Below are positions 32,601 to 43,570 of a stretch of DNA of 47,972 nt, piece by piece. The notes below the pieces were generated by a model. That model was not told the DNA's origin, made no database searches, and saw only the letters and a program-made list of their open reading frames with translations. Origin of the DNA: Batkoa obscura (Eukaryota; Entomophthoromycota; Entomophthoromycetes; Entomophthorales; Batkoaceae). The first letter of the stretch is position 1. Each line of letters begins with the position of its first letter. A program made the position numbers and the translations under genes. Where the stretch lies: the NCBI GenBank assembly GCA_030770535.1, contig JASVEC010000118.1, forward strand, positions 1-47,972. Direction: 5' to 3'.

Positions 32601-33456
32601 ACGTAATCTAGATCAACAAATTATATTAAATCCATGTAATATAACTAAAAATAATTTACCAATAACTAATCCTATGGGAAGATGGCGGCATATTTATTTA
32701 AAAAGCAATTTTAAAGAAACAACTAAATGGATCTCTTTATGTTCTCCTGCTGTTTACCTTTAACTACAGATTCTTTTCCTACATTAGATGAATTATCTGA
32801 ATCTTATCAAGAATATACTTATACGGTTTCCCCTAATGATGAGAATTTAGATTATAACCGAGAAAAAGAAGTTATAAAATATAATGTAATTTTATTTTTA
32901 AAAGAGTTAATTAGTCAAAGATTAGCTCAAGGTTTTCAATTAATTGTATTTGATAATCATAATGATTTAAACAAACCTCAAAAAGTAGTTAGTGGATTTC
33001 AACCTGATGAAGATAATATCAAATTATTTAATAATAATAATAGTAATTTATTAAATAATAATAATAATAATAATATAAATATTAGTAATAATAACAATAG
33101 TAATAACAATGATCAATTTAATTTATCGGACACAATAAATTATACGCAACCAACTTATCTTAGTATGGGTAACCATATCCATCGATTAACATATGATCCA
33201 TCTGGACAAAATATTGAAGTTAAAAGATATGTAAGAAGAATACAACATTCAACAAGAGCAATTAAATATATTGGAGAAATATGGCCAAAAACAGGAAATT
33301 CATATACAAGAAGAGAAATCGTATTTTCATATCCTAATTTAAATGCTTATAATTGGAATTATTTAGATCATTTAATATCTGGTTATCAAGAAGAAATTAC
33401 TGAAGGTTTAAGATTTTGGAGAGCAAGATTTGCTTTATTACCTATTGATTGTACTA

Positions 33457-33487
<31 letters not shown>

Positions 33488-33573
33488 CCAATTAGATGAT
33501 GAAGAATTTAGATTAACTTGTTTTTCTAAATTTTTAGAACAATTTCAAAAAGTAATGAAACAATCTAACAGCG

Positions 33574-33608
<35 letters not shown>

Positions 33609-35165
33609 CTACAAAAAAAAGGATTAGAAACTAGTATAAATCAATTAAATATTCAATTTACAACATTAACACCAAGTGCCTATTTAAGAAGTGAAGCTAG
33701 AAAAATGAAAAATACAATTATTAAAAGAAGAGGCGGATTCCATTTAATGAATTCATCAGACAAATTAAGCAAAGAATCTAAGTTAAGTTCAATTGCTCAA
33801 GCAATGCAAAATAATCAAAGTACTTTAAAAATAATGGATCGTCGATGGCATTTAATTAATTATGAAAATTGTATGGTTGGTAATGAAATTGTAGATTGGA
33901 TAATAAGAAATATAAATAATATCAATACTCGAGAAGAAGCTGTTAAATTTGGAAATGATTTGATGAAAAGAGGTTTATTTATTCATTGTAGAAAACATCA
34001 TTCTTTTTTAGATGGACATTTCTTTTATATATTTACTAACAACTATTGTTTATCAAATAATAATCAAAATAATAGTCAAAATAAAACTAATTTATCTTGG
34101 TTTAGAAATACCAGACCTAATTCATCAAGTTCAAATGATCATAATAATAACAATAATATAAATAATAACAATAATAATATAAATAATACAAATGATAGTA
34201 ACACAAATAATAATCATACAAATAACAATCATATATTAAATTTAGATAATAATCCTATGGATTTACAAGATAATAATCAAATAATAATTAATTTATCACA
34301 AAGTGTAACAATTGATTTAGACATAAATAAAAAATCTAGTCGAGAAGAAATATGTTATTTACATTATGATTCAATTTATAATATTAATTTAGCCTATCAT
34401 TTCCAAATTCATTGGTTAGGATGTACTTCTAGATTAATTGAAGATTTATTACAAACTTGGTCAAGAGTTGCAGAAAAATGTCATCTGAAATTGATTGAAA
34501 CACCTGTTTCTCAAACCCCATTAATTTCTAATGAGTATCCATTTCGTTGTCCAATTATTATAAATTATAGTTTAAATCCACCTAATTTAATATCAATTAC
34601 ACAACACCTAATTATACCTGGTATTAAAGCAGCTATACCTGATAATTTTTTTAGTAGATTAGTAATGAAAAAATTTAATTTTGTTCTAGATGTAGAACAA
34701 GATAATTATTTAAGTCATTCACAAGTTAAAGCTACTTATTCATATACTAAAAGCAATTATGAAAGAACTCAATATATGCATCCATCTGGTATGATTTTAA
34801 TTCAACTATTACCCAATCAATCTGGGTTTTTATTTGAAATTAATCGATTAAATAATAATAATTTAATTAAAAATAATACACCTAATTTAACAGAACAGGT
34901 ATTAAATGAGTTGACTTCTTTTTGTAATAATAAACAACAATTAAATGAATTATGGAATTATGGGATTGATTTGTTAAGGACTAGATCTGGGTTTGAAACT
35001 ATTTTAGATGATTTAAAAGATGATATACTACCACTTTTAAATTTACAATTTCCTAATATCGAAAATCTACCCATTTCCACTCCTAATACTCCTAATTTAT
35101 TACCTTTGAAACCAAATCCTATGCTAACTCCACCACCCGCTAATAAAAATATACCAGAAGAATAA
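29665..35165 (+). CDS. IML1: Iml1/DEPDC5, GATOR1/SEACIT subunit (two apparent frameshifts)
   Basis: GTPase-activating subunit that acts on Gtr1/RagA and restrains TORC1 when amino acids are low, at the vacuole. Exons are 29665-29734, 29807-30268, 30324-30475 and 30534-35165, about 1771 residues (human DEPDC5 about 1600). N-terminal blocks are LWVHDDKFSKNEVVLNPDYFP and DLIRIYHPE, then TADYVEIGFKDQYLGRNDMW, CGFIDKNTKLIFRSES and YKVVVDFE. A DEP domain lies at about 33832-34035 (WHLINYENCMVGNEIVDWI ... GLFIHCRKHHSFLDGHFFYIF). Several Asn runs encoded by AAT repeats interrupt linkers. The frame changes twice. At about 30984, QAELVNAEQ runs into TGA while NESSGQYFKDYYK continues in +1. At about 32751, WISLCSPA must shift -1 to reach CLPLTTDSFP. 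The two cancel. Confidence 0.9.
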
Positions 35166-35276
35166 ATAACAATCTTTATAGTAAATAAATTAAATAAAAA
35201 ACTGATTCTATTATTGTTTATTCGTATTATTTTATTTTATTTTTATTTGTGTTATTTTATTTTGTTTTGTTGTATT

Positions 35277-36573
35277 TTATTGAGTAAATTGATTTTCTAA
35301 TAATAAATGTTGAATTTGCAATAAATAATTGGACCAAATTTGCATAATTTCATGATTAGGTTGGATAAAACAAGAGATTAAATAAGTGTATAAGAATTTA
35401 ATACTCATCTGTAATTGTCTCATTTCTTGTTGGTTGCTATGACACTTCATTTGACTCACTTTATATAATTCTTTTAATAAAACATAAAACTCATTATCTT
35501 CTTGGTTTTTTATTTCCAGATCTACTTCTACTATTGATACTAACTTCTTTTTCTTTAATTTATGAAAACATCGACTAAATACTAAACTAACATCCTTCCA
35601 TCCTAAATATACTGTCTCTCTATTTTCTAACAAGTTGATACACTCTGGATTAGTTAGTAAATAATGATGCAATTCCATTAAATTAAATTGATGATCTTTT
35701 TTTAGAATTGTTGGTAATAGGGGTAAGAGTATATTTTCTATCTGATTTTGCTTCAAATCACCCCCAAATAATCGATAAGTTATAAAATAAGTATAAGCTA
35801 AATTAATTACTTTAATCATAATAATTGAATGATTTAAGTTTAATGGCAACTTCACTGGCTGAATATCAATTAAATTATTTCTTTTTTTAAATCTAATCTC
35901 AGCTTCTTTAGATTCCCACCAAGGCAAATCAAATTCTATTATATCACCAATATTTTCTTTGTTTTTTATTAATTGTTGGAATTCATCTCTTTCTTTTTCG
36001 CTTAATTCATTCCATATTTCATCATAAGTTAATTCATCTAAATTCTTTCCTTCAAATTTATCAAAAATTTCTTCTTCTTTATATAAAAACATCAATAATT
36101 AAAACAAATATTTCTTATTGTAATTAGTACAATTAAGTTACCTTCTCCTCCATTCAAAAAATAGTTTTCTAAGTCTTTCATATCAATTTCCTTATCCATA
36201 CTTTGTTCTTCAAACCTTCTTAATAATTTAATCATCTTTTCTTTTTCTTCTTCATCAATAGTTAATCCTTGAAAACCTTCTTCTACCTGTTGTTGATAAA
36301 ATTTTTCAGAACATTGAAGATGTTTCTAATATACATTAATATTTTATAATTAAAAACAATAATTGTTAAAAAAAGAGACTTACCTCATTTCTATAGCAAG
36401 TTAAACTGCAATACATTATTTTACATTTTGGACAAGAATAATTTCCTTTCGATTTAAAACATCTAAAAATAACTATTGTTAAATAATTTTTATTATTACT
36501 AGTCTATATTATCCTACATTCTACATTGTTTATCTTCTTTATTATCGTTATTGGTATTAATTTCGCTAATCAT
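35277..36573 (-). CDS. HIT-type zinc finger protein, ZNHIT2-like
   Basis: Zinc-finger HIT family protein. In animals ZNHIT2 works with the R2TP/RUVBL complex in assembly of the U5 snRNP protein PRPF8; the same role here is inferred. Minus-strand exons are 36573-36518, 36462-36384, 36325-36142 and 36076-35277, 372 residues, phases consistent. The HIT finger is at residues 17 to about 55: CRICFKSKGNYSCPKC, MYCSLTCYRNEKHLQC, giving the C-x2-C ... C-x2-C ... C-x3-C ... H-x3-C pattern. Further support is the WNELSEKERDEFQQL and DLPWWE segment, which matches the ZNHIT2 signature before its C-terminal helical part. Convergent with IML1 (111 bp apart) and divergent from NF-YC over a 278-bp shared promoter. 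Confidence 0.82.
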
Positions 36574-36851
36574 TTTTATCGAAAATTAAGTTAATATTAA
36601 TAATCCAATCACTTGATTACTTAATTTCAAGCCATGTAATGGGAGTCACAAGCCAAGTCATTATCGACCAATTAATATTGAATTATTTCCAAGATTCACT
36701 TCTAATTCATTAGTCTTGGCCAATCATTATAAAAACTGTAACATTACCCCACCAATAATATCATCACTTTCATCATCTTACAATATTTAAAGTATAAAAG
36801 AGTGGAATTCCATTGGACCAACTCTTATACTGTCTACCAATCAAAACTTGA
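36574..36851. promoter_or_regulatory. bidirectional promoter rich in CCAAT boxes
   Basis: 278 bp between divergent ZNHIT2-like and NF-YC genes. CCAAT occurs at 36605-36609, 36669-36673, 36720-36724 (in GGCCAATCA, a strong NF-Y consensus), 36752-36756 and 36837-36841, and as ATTGG at 36812-36816. TATAAAAG at 36793-36800 lies about 52-59 bp before the NF-YC ATG. Confidence 0.65.
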
Positions 36852-37445
36852 ATGAACAATATGAACCCAGCTGGCTTTGTATCTAAAGGGCATACACTCC
36901 AATATCTATTACAACAATTTTGGGGGCACGAATATGAAGCAGCACATTACTGTGATTTGGATCCTAAAACACAGCCATTGCCCTTAGCAAGAATTAAAAA
37001 AGTTATGAAAAGCGATCGTGAAGTTAAAATGATTTCCAGTGAAGCGCCTATTTTATTCGCTAAAGCATGTGAAATTTTTATTAGTGAAATAACGATCCGC
37101 GCTTGGCAACATGCGGAAGAGAATAGAAGAAGAACTTTACAAAGAAGCGATGTGAGTGCTGCCTTAGCTCGATCGGATCAATTTGATTTTTTAATCGATT
37201 TATTACCAAGAGATGATTATATTCGTCCAGATCCTCACCTTCCTCAAAATAATCAAAATTTGTCATTTAATGCTTTAGCTAATGATCCCAAGTTTCATTC
37301 TCTTATGGCCGCTAGTTATCAGAATACTCCACTCTTGGTGTCCCCAGCTATTGAAGCACCAATTTCTAATTCAACTACTAAAAAAGAGCCAGCGAATAGA
37401 AATGTCCAGTTTCATCAGGGTAATCAACACCAGGCGCAAAATTAA
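36852..37445 (+). CDS. HAP5: NF-YC / Hap5, histone-fold subunit of the CCAAT-binding factor
   Basis: Subunit of the trimeric NF-Y (HAP2/3/5) transcription factor; it dimerises with NF-YB by an H2A-like histone fold and recruits NF-YA to CCAAT. 197 residues, one exon. Conserved core at about residues 38-125: LPLARIKKVMKSD, VKMISSEAPILFAKACEIF, ISEITIRAWQHAEENRRRTL, RSDVSAALARSDQFDFLID, LLPRDDY, typical of the fungal form. The upstream WGHEYEAAH region is also usual. Two in-frame ATGs (36852 and 36861) are possible starts; the first was taken. The tail is short and Gln/Asn-rich. Its own promoter carries six CCAAT boxes, consistent with autoregulation. Confidence 0.95.
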   Translation: MNNMNPAGFVSKGHTLQYLLQQFWGHEYEAAHYCDLDPKTQPLPLARIKKVMKSDREVKMISSEAPILFAKACEIFISEITIRAWQHAEENRRRTLQRSDVSAALARSDQFDFLIDLLPRDDYIRPDPHLPQNNQNLSFNALANDPKFHSLMAASYQNTPLLVSPAIEAPISNSTTKKEPANRNVQFHQGNQHQAQN

Positions 37446-37710
37446 ATAGGATCAGGAAAATGAACGCTTATTTTTATATTAATAAAGGAAATTAAGATTA
37501 TTTAATGAATTTTTTATGGCGGATGTTTTGATTTTTCGAATATTTTTAATAGTATTGAAACATCATCTTTAATGTTGGAATATTTGAATATTTTTGAGTG
37601 GAATAGCCAATGAGATATTGTTTCAAATATGAAATTGTGTTAAGGATTTTTAAGTTCAAAATCTAAGAACTTTTTTTATTAATAAAGAAATCAAATATCA
37701 AATATTAACA

Positions 37711-38278
37711 ATGAGATTACTTACCCATAATATGTTAAAATGCAATGTTAAAAATTGTTTAACGGATAACTATCCATTGAAATTAGAACAAGTAGAATTA
37801 GAATCGATTGATACAGAATTTAATCAACAATTTATTGTAAATATGTTGGATCGAATTGATTATGATGCATTGAAAATTACAGCTTATCAGGTAAAAAGTC
37901 TTTTTTATAGATCATAATAAGTGTTATAGACGATAATAGATAGAAGAAAGACAAGGGTTGGAAGTAATCAATAATTACTTAATTTTATTAGTTAGGTCTC
38001 CCTGGACTTCCTGAAAGTTTACCAGAACATTTAGATGAAGATTTATTAAGATTATTACATAATATATTATTAGAGGTAAGTATCAATCTCCTAAAAAGTA
38101 AAATCCCAATATTTAAAATATCAAAAATTCATAGAAGAGTAAAAGATACTAATATAACGGAATTTTTTTATTTTAGACTCAAATCAAATCCGGTTTAATG
38201 GTATGTAATAACTGTCAACATCCATTCGCAATTAAAGATGGTATTGCTAATATGTTATTAGCTGAACATGAGTTATAG
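37711..38278 (+). CDS. TRM112: Trm112, activator subunit of RNA and protein methyltransferases
   Basis: Small zinc protein that stabilises Trm9, Trm11, Bud23 and Mtq2-type methyltransferases for tRNA, rRNA and release factor modification. Exons are 37711-37890, 37992-38075 and 38177-38278; both introns are 101 nt; product 121 residues (usual about 125-135). MRLLTHNMLKC is the family start, with Cys11 and Cys16 and a second pair VCNNC near residue 98-101 forming the zinc site. GLPGLPESLPEHLDEDLLRLLH and DGIANMLLAEHEL match the C-terminal half. Same strand as NF-YC upstream and FANCL downstream. Confidence 0.93.
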
Positions 38279-39989
38279 ACAATAGAAGAATTTTATTTTG
38301 TTAATAAAAAATAGCATAGTATTATTAAATAAGAGATTGATAATTGATGTTGAATGAAATTAAGTATAAATATTGTAATTCATTTTGTAGTTAACGACAA
38401 ACTATATCTTGTTTTTAGCGTTACTTTTTTATTATAGAAGAAGACAAGATTAGATAAGATTAGACAAGATTAACAAAATAAGAATTACCAAGAATTTTTA
38501 TTATTACTTTATCTGTTATAAAAATCTATTTGGTTCTAATTATTATTATTAAAAGCCTTGAGAGCTAGTTTTGTATCATTTTATTACTAAAGGTAAGATT
38601 CTTTTACTTTGAACCTTTTTTATTATATAAAAAACTAATTTCATATCATAAATGAATACTATTGTATTCAATGTACTATATCTTCACTAAAACAACTAAA
38701 CAAAATGATAGATACTATAGATTATAGCCTAAAAACTCATATCTTTGCTCTTTTTCCTAGTATTTTTAACCAAGTTAAACAATTGCTCAATCAATTCACT
38801 ATTATACCATTCAGTTTCAATAAAAGTAAGTACTAAGCTGGCTTCCAAAAGAATGCAGCCATAGTAGAAATTGTTAAAAACAAGAGCAAAGTCAATATTT
38901 TGAATAAATCGAGTATATTCAACGAATACACTTGGTAAATAGTCAAAGGGGAATTCTTACTCAAAATAGTTATTATTTTTTTATTTTTTGGTTCCTATCT
39001 TACAGCTTTACCTAACTTAACTTCAATATCAATTCTTTAACTAAATTCCATTTTGATATTTCTAACCAAAAAATAGTTAATTAGAAACTTGAAATTATTT
39101 GCATTGAATATATAATCTTTGAAAATTGGATTATAAATGGTATCGCTTAACATAAATAAATTGAATTACACAAATTACCAGCTTCCATATTTTACAAAGA
39201 TAGAAACTCAAGCTTTTTAAATAGTATCATGATTTTAAATCAAATAATAGAATAAGAGAAATAAATCCCACTATTTATATGAAACCAACGCATGAATTAA
39301 TATTTACTATAGTATATCGATAATAAAAATATCAAAATAGATTTTTGCAAATGTTAAAAACTACTTCTACCATAACAGTTTGTTAAAATAATGCAACAAT
39401 TGAATTTAAACTTATAAAGAATATTTTAGTTTTTAAAGATCTAAATCCCACATTCAATCCTAGAAAACATCCACACATGTCATTTCTAATGCTTAATTAA
39501 ACCCACAATATCAAATTACCAAAAATGTCTCTATTTAATAGGATGGATGTTCACATGATAAAGCTTTACAACACTTAAAAAATCAACATTTCTATAAAAG
39601 CACTTAAGTTTTTAATTCAGTGAAAACTATTAAGCCGTAAAGAGATGAGAGAAGGTTAGTGTCAACAGTCTTGGGTGCGCCACTTTTCATAATTTGATTA
39701 GGGGTGCAATGATTGATGATATAGGATTGTATTTATAATAATATTTAATAAAAATTTGCATTTATTTATGTTGAGATTTCGTTTTTACAATCATATTAGT
39801 TGAAAAAGATTCAACTAAACTTTTTTCTTTTTCTTTTTTAACTTGATGTTTTCTAAAATTTTACTACCCGCCAACATTGACTTGACGAGATGGCATGGCT
39901 TTATTTGTTTACTTGTAATGTCTTTAACTTTTTTAAGCTTATATAAAATATCTTAATCTTCAACTTAGAATCATGAATATTATTTACAG
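38279..39989. other. long gap between TRM112 and FANCL
   Basis: Apart from the possible relic at 38729-39165 I see no gene. Any missing 5' exons of FANCL should lie in the right part of this gap. A short GC-richer patch at about 39655-39715 has no recognised content. Confidence 0.5.
38729..39165 (-). pseudogene. possible decayed gene on the minus strand
   Basis: A stretch of about 75 codons (38955 down to a TAG at 38729) reads as plausible protein (FDYLPSVFVEYTRFIQ, NFYYGCILLEASLVLTF, WYNSELIEQLFNLVKN) but lacks a start. Upstream in other frames is more protein-like text (IYNPIFKDYIFNANNFKFLI, RIDIEVKLGKAV) broken by stops. The composition resembles helical domains of fungal regulators, but I cannot assign a family. 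It may be chance. Confidence 0.35.
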
Positions 39990-41494
39990 GTTCAATTAAC
40001 TAAAGAATATAATAAAAATAATCATAAAACATTAAGTCAATTGGGAATTAAGTTTACATTTGATGATGAATTAAAGATGCTATTAGAACCTTATAATGAT
40101 ATTATAGAAATTGTAAGTTTAGTAAATTGAATAACAGTCAACACTTAAAGTAGAAAATATAGAAATTAAAACAACATAATAATTTGGATTTATTTTGGAA
40201 AGAAATAGAAAATGAAATAGTAATATTGAATATTCAATTTGTTATATTAATATATACTTAATTATTTGATTTATTTTAGTATCAAAAAAGGGACTCAGAT
40301 ATAGTATTATTAAAACAGAATAATTCAATAGAACATAGAACTTTAAGTAAAAGACAGTTACCAAGTTATTTACCAATTTTAGTCAATGAATTGGAATTTA
40401 TTGGTTGGAATAAAATAGTTAATTTAAATCAACACTTTAATAAATTTCAATTTGAATTCGAGTAATTAAATTCAATATTAAATAAACAATAATACTAATA
40501 GAAACAATATATCATATTATAGATATATTAATAAATTATTTTTAATACAAGTAGAAATAAGTTCAGAATATCCAAAAATACCACCGGTAATTGATATCAA
40601 TTTACCTAAATATAGTCAACAGATGTTAGCACTGAATAATATTTGTAAACAAAATGAAAAGCAATTATGGTTTGAATTAATATTACCTGAGGTTAAACGA
40701 GTAAATTTTAATTATTTACTAAATTGTAAATAGTAATATTATTAACACATTTATTAGTTAATTTTTAGTTACACTGACTTTTATAGAATCTTACAAGAAT
40801 TAGATGATAATTGTAAAATAATTGAACCAGATCCAGCTACGACTAAAGATTGTATTAGAAGAATACAAATTGAAGAATTGAGTTTTTTACAAGTTGAAAT
40901 TGCTCCATCAAAACCTTTTAATCTACCAAAGATTCTATTTTTTGGTAATAAAGTAGTCAAATGGAATCAGAAATTAAAAGAGAATGTAGAGAAATGGTAA
41001 GCAGAATTTTAATATTGTATTATATTGTGTTATATTATATTATATTATACTATATTATATTATATTATAAAATTAGTTCACCTTTTTTAAAATTATAGGG
41101 ATACTTCACTTACTGTTTATAAGAATTTAATACAAATATTACAAATTGATTTTCAATTTCAACGTGCAATTACAACAAATAATGGTCAACCTACTATTGA
41201 ATGTGGTATCTGTTATTGTTATAAAACCGAAATTAGTTATTTAAATGAAGAAATGAATTCAGAGGAATATTTAACAAAATTAGATAAGTCTCAAGCCCCA
41301 ACTTTTGTTTGTAGTAATAATTATTGCAATAAAATTTATCATCATCAATGTTTATTACAAGTAATTTTATATTAAGAATGATTAAATTTTAATAACAAAT
41401 TGTCAAAATATAGGCTATTAAACATTTACCTACTTCAAGACAAAGTTATCATGTTTGGTTTGGCAAATGTCCTTATTGTGATACGGTAACTTGA
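39990..41494 (+). CDS. FANCL: FANCL-like E3 ubiquitin ligase (start not resolved)
   Basis: RING-type ligase of the Fanconi anaemia pathway that monoubiquitinates FANCD2/FANCI at DNA crosslinks. Exons are 39990-40112, 40280-40461, 40502-40700, 40758-40996, 41099-41360 and 41414-41494, 361 residues from the first acceptor, phases consistent (human protein 375). Matching blocks: LPILVNELEFIGWNKIV (human SLIEEIGTLGWDKLV), VEISSEYPKIPPVIDI, FYRILQELDDNCKIIEPDP, LFFGNKVVKWN, and the C-terminal RING/PHD-like finger with ECGICYCY, VCSNNYCNKIYHHQC, SRQSYHVWFGKCPYC. No ATG precedes the first exon in frame, so a 5' exon is missing from my model and the N-terminal ELF-like domain is short or diverged. 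Confidence 0.85.
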
Positions 41495-41638
41495 ATCTAT
41501 TATAATTATAGAATATCAAACTTATTAAAGTATTATTAACTAGCTCTTATCCATTTCCGAAATTGAAATTGAATAATAATGATAATAATAACTTCTTACA
41601 AAGCCTACAATTATTTTTATCATATTTACTATTTTTAT

Positions 41639-42302
41639 TTAATTTTGTTTTACTTTTTCAATCAAATAAAATTCCCTATGAATGGCATTGAATATGGCTC
41701 CAAATAATAATGCAAAGATTGTACACGTAAAAGTAGCTACATTATATGGCATTGAAAAGTCAGGGGTAGGCCAAAATAATATTAAGTTTGTGGTGTAATA
41801 ATAAGGATTAAGGTCATTATTATTATTTAATACGGTAAAAATACCAGCACTAGAATAAAAAAGATTAATATGTAATAATACAAAAGAATAATATTAAATA
41901 ATATTACCTAATAGAAAAACCTTTTTGAGAATCTGGATGATATTGATTAATTGACAAAAATTTAGCAATAAAATTGAGTCTTAATGTAACTTTTGATTTT
42001 GGCTTTAGATTTAATTTCAATTCTAAACTAGATAAATATTCTTGATCTTTAGCTGGTTGATAAGATAAATTAACTATATTTGTTATTGTCTTATTGGAGT
42101 TATTTAATTGATTGAAATCAATTGATTTAAATTCTCTTTCGTTAATTGCCATTTTCATAGAGGACAAATACGGTTGCAATATCCACGGTAAATTTTGTAA
42201 ATAAACTCCACAGATAAATTCATTACTTTGATTTTGTATTTCAATCTCTATTGTCCCATGTAAATTATTTAAATCTATAATTCTTCGTTGAATTGTTATC
42301 TG

Positions 42303-42347
<45 letters not shown>

Positions 42348-43437
42348 GTTATAAATTACTAAATCTTTAATACTTTGTTTTTCATTATCTTTTTTTAGAT
42401 TATATATATTATCATTAATTATAAGTTCACTCCTAGTAGATAGTTTACAATCTTTGAACTCATTACTAATGAATTTACTTAATTCAATACTTTCCCCATT
42501 ACTATTAAATTTTAAACTCGTATCAAATACCAAAGTTAATGTCAAATGTAATTTTAAATTATAGTCATTAATATTATTACATTTTTCTCTCTAAAAAATA
42601 AGAATAAAAACAAATAAATAAATATCAATATTATTAATGATAATAAAACTTTCAACTTACCAAACAAACTGCTTTACTATTGACTCTCATTGAGTGATAT
42701 TTAGTATCATAAATTAATTTGGGTGCTAATAAACTAGCTAATCCAAACTTATTTTTGCAGGGTAATAAATTAATAAAGGGCCTTAGATTTTCAGTACATA
42801 TATCTTCCGAAATATGTAAAAAGCCTACATCTATTTATAAAATAGATAAATAAAATAAGATAAAATAAAATACTGTTTTTACTTACTTTCATTGTTTTTT
42901 TCCAACTCCTCTTTTTCTTCTCTTTGAAAACAAAATTTTGGTTTCACTGTACTCAATTTACTATTAAACTTCATCAATGCTGTACAAAACATACCCGATA
43001 AAGAGCTAGTTGTTTGTTCCCACTTTTCATTGAACTCTTTATTATTAGTAATGTTAAACCAAGTTACCAATTGTACTCCTGAGTTACTGATACTATAGTC
43101 TTTCTTTGCTGATCCATAATGGACACTATTCCAAACCCCTCGAGTGAATTTTAAATCTAATTCTGAGATTTGGTTTTGTAATATGATTTCGCTAAGAGAT
43201 CGACGGATTAAATGATATCTATTGATACCGCCAGCTAAACGAAAAAGATGTTTAATAAGAGTTAGTAGAAAGAAGATGGAAATTACTTGTGGTTGGGTAG
43301 TTATCAATTAGTTGTAAATTTAAATTCAATAATGTATATCGATTATTTAACTTATTGATAGTTAGTTTTTCATTGAATTGAGATTGGATGGCTAATAATT
43401 GAAATATGAGTATTAGTATCAGCTGAATTTGTTTCAT
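41639..43437 (-). CDS. GPI16: GPI transamidase subunit PIG-T / Gpi16
   Basis: ER-lumenal, single-pass subunit of the GPI transamidase that attaches GPI anchors to secretory proteins, disulfide-linked to the catalytic PIG-K/Gpi8. Minus-strand exons are 43437-43287, 43234-42887, 42830-42661, 42590-41908 and 41849-41639, 520 residues. The signal peptide is MKQIQLILILIFQLLAIQS. Family blocks: ELDLKFTRGVWNSVHYGSA, SLSGMFCTALM, ICTENLRPFINLLPCKNKFG, YHSMRVNSKAVC, WPTPDFSMPYNV, then the C-terminal membrane helix (TFTCTIFALLFGAIFN) and a short cytosolic tail. Intron 1 carries a perfect TACTAAC branch site. A run of about 15 Asn in exon 4 is encoded by a variable AAT microsatellite (about 42301-42345). 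Divergent from CDK7 with only 133 bp between starts. Confidence 0.93.
42301..42345 (-). repeat. AAT microsatellite coding poly-Asn in PIG-T
   Basis: An almost uninterrupted trinucleotide run (ATT on the plus strand). Similar AAT runs occur in IML1 at about 33460-33490 and 33575-33606. Confidence 0.85.
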
Positions 43438-43570
43438 TTTAAAAATTATTTAAAAAAAGATAAAAAAATTTCAAAGTGATGCAAGCAAAATTCAAATTAT
43501 ATTTTAAAAAAAATGGAATTACAAACATTTACTTATTTTTTTAATTATTTTAATTTCAAATATAAAAAAA

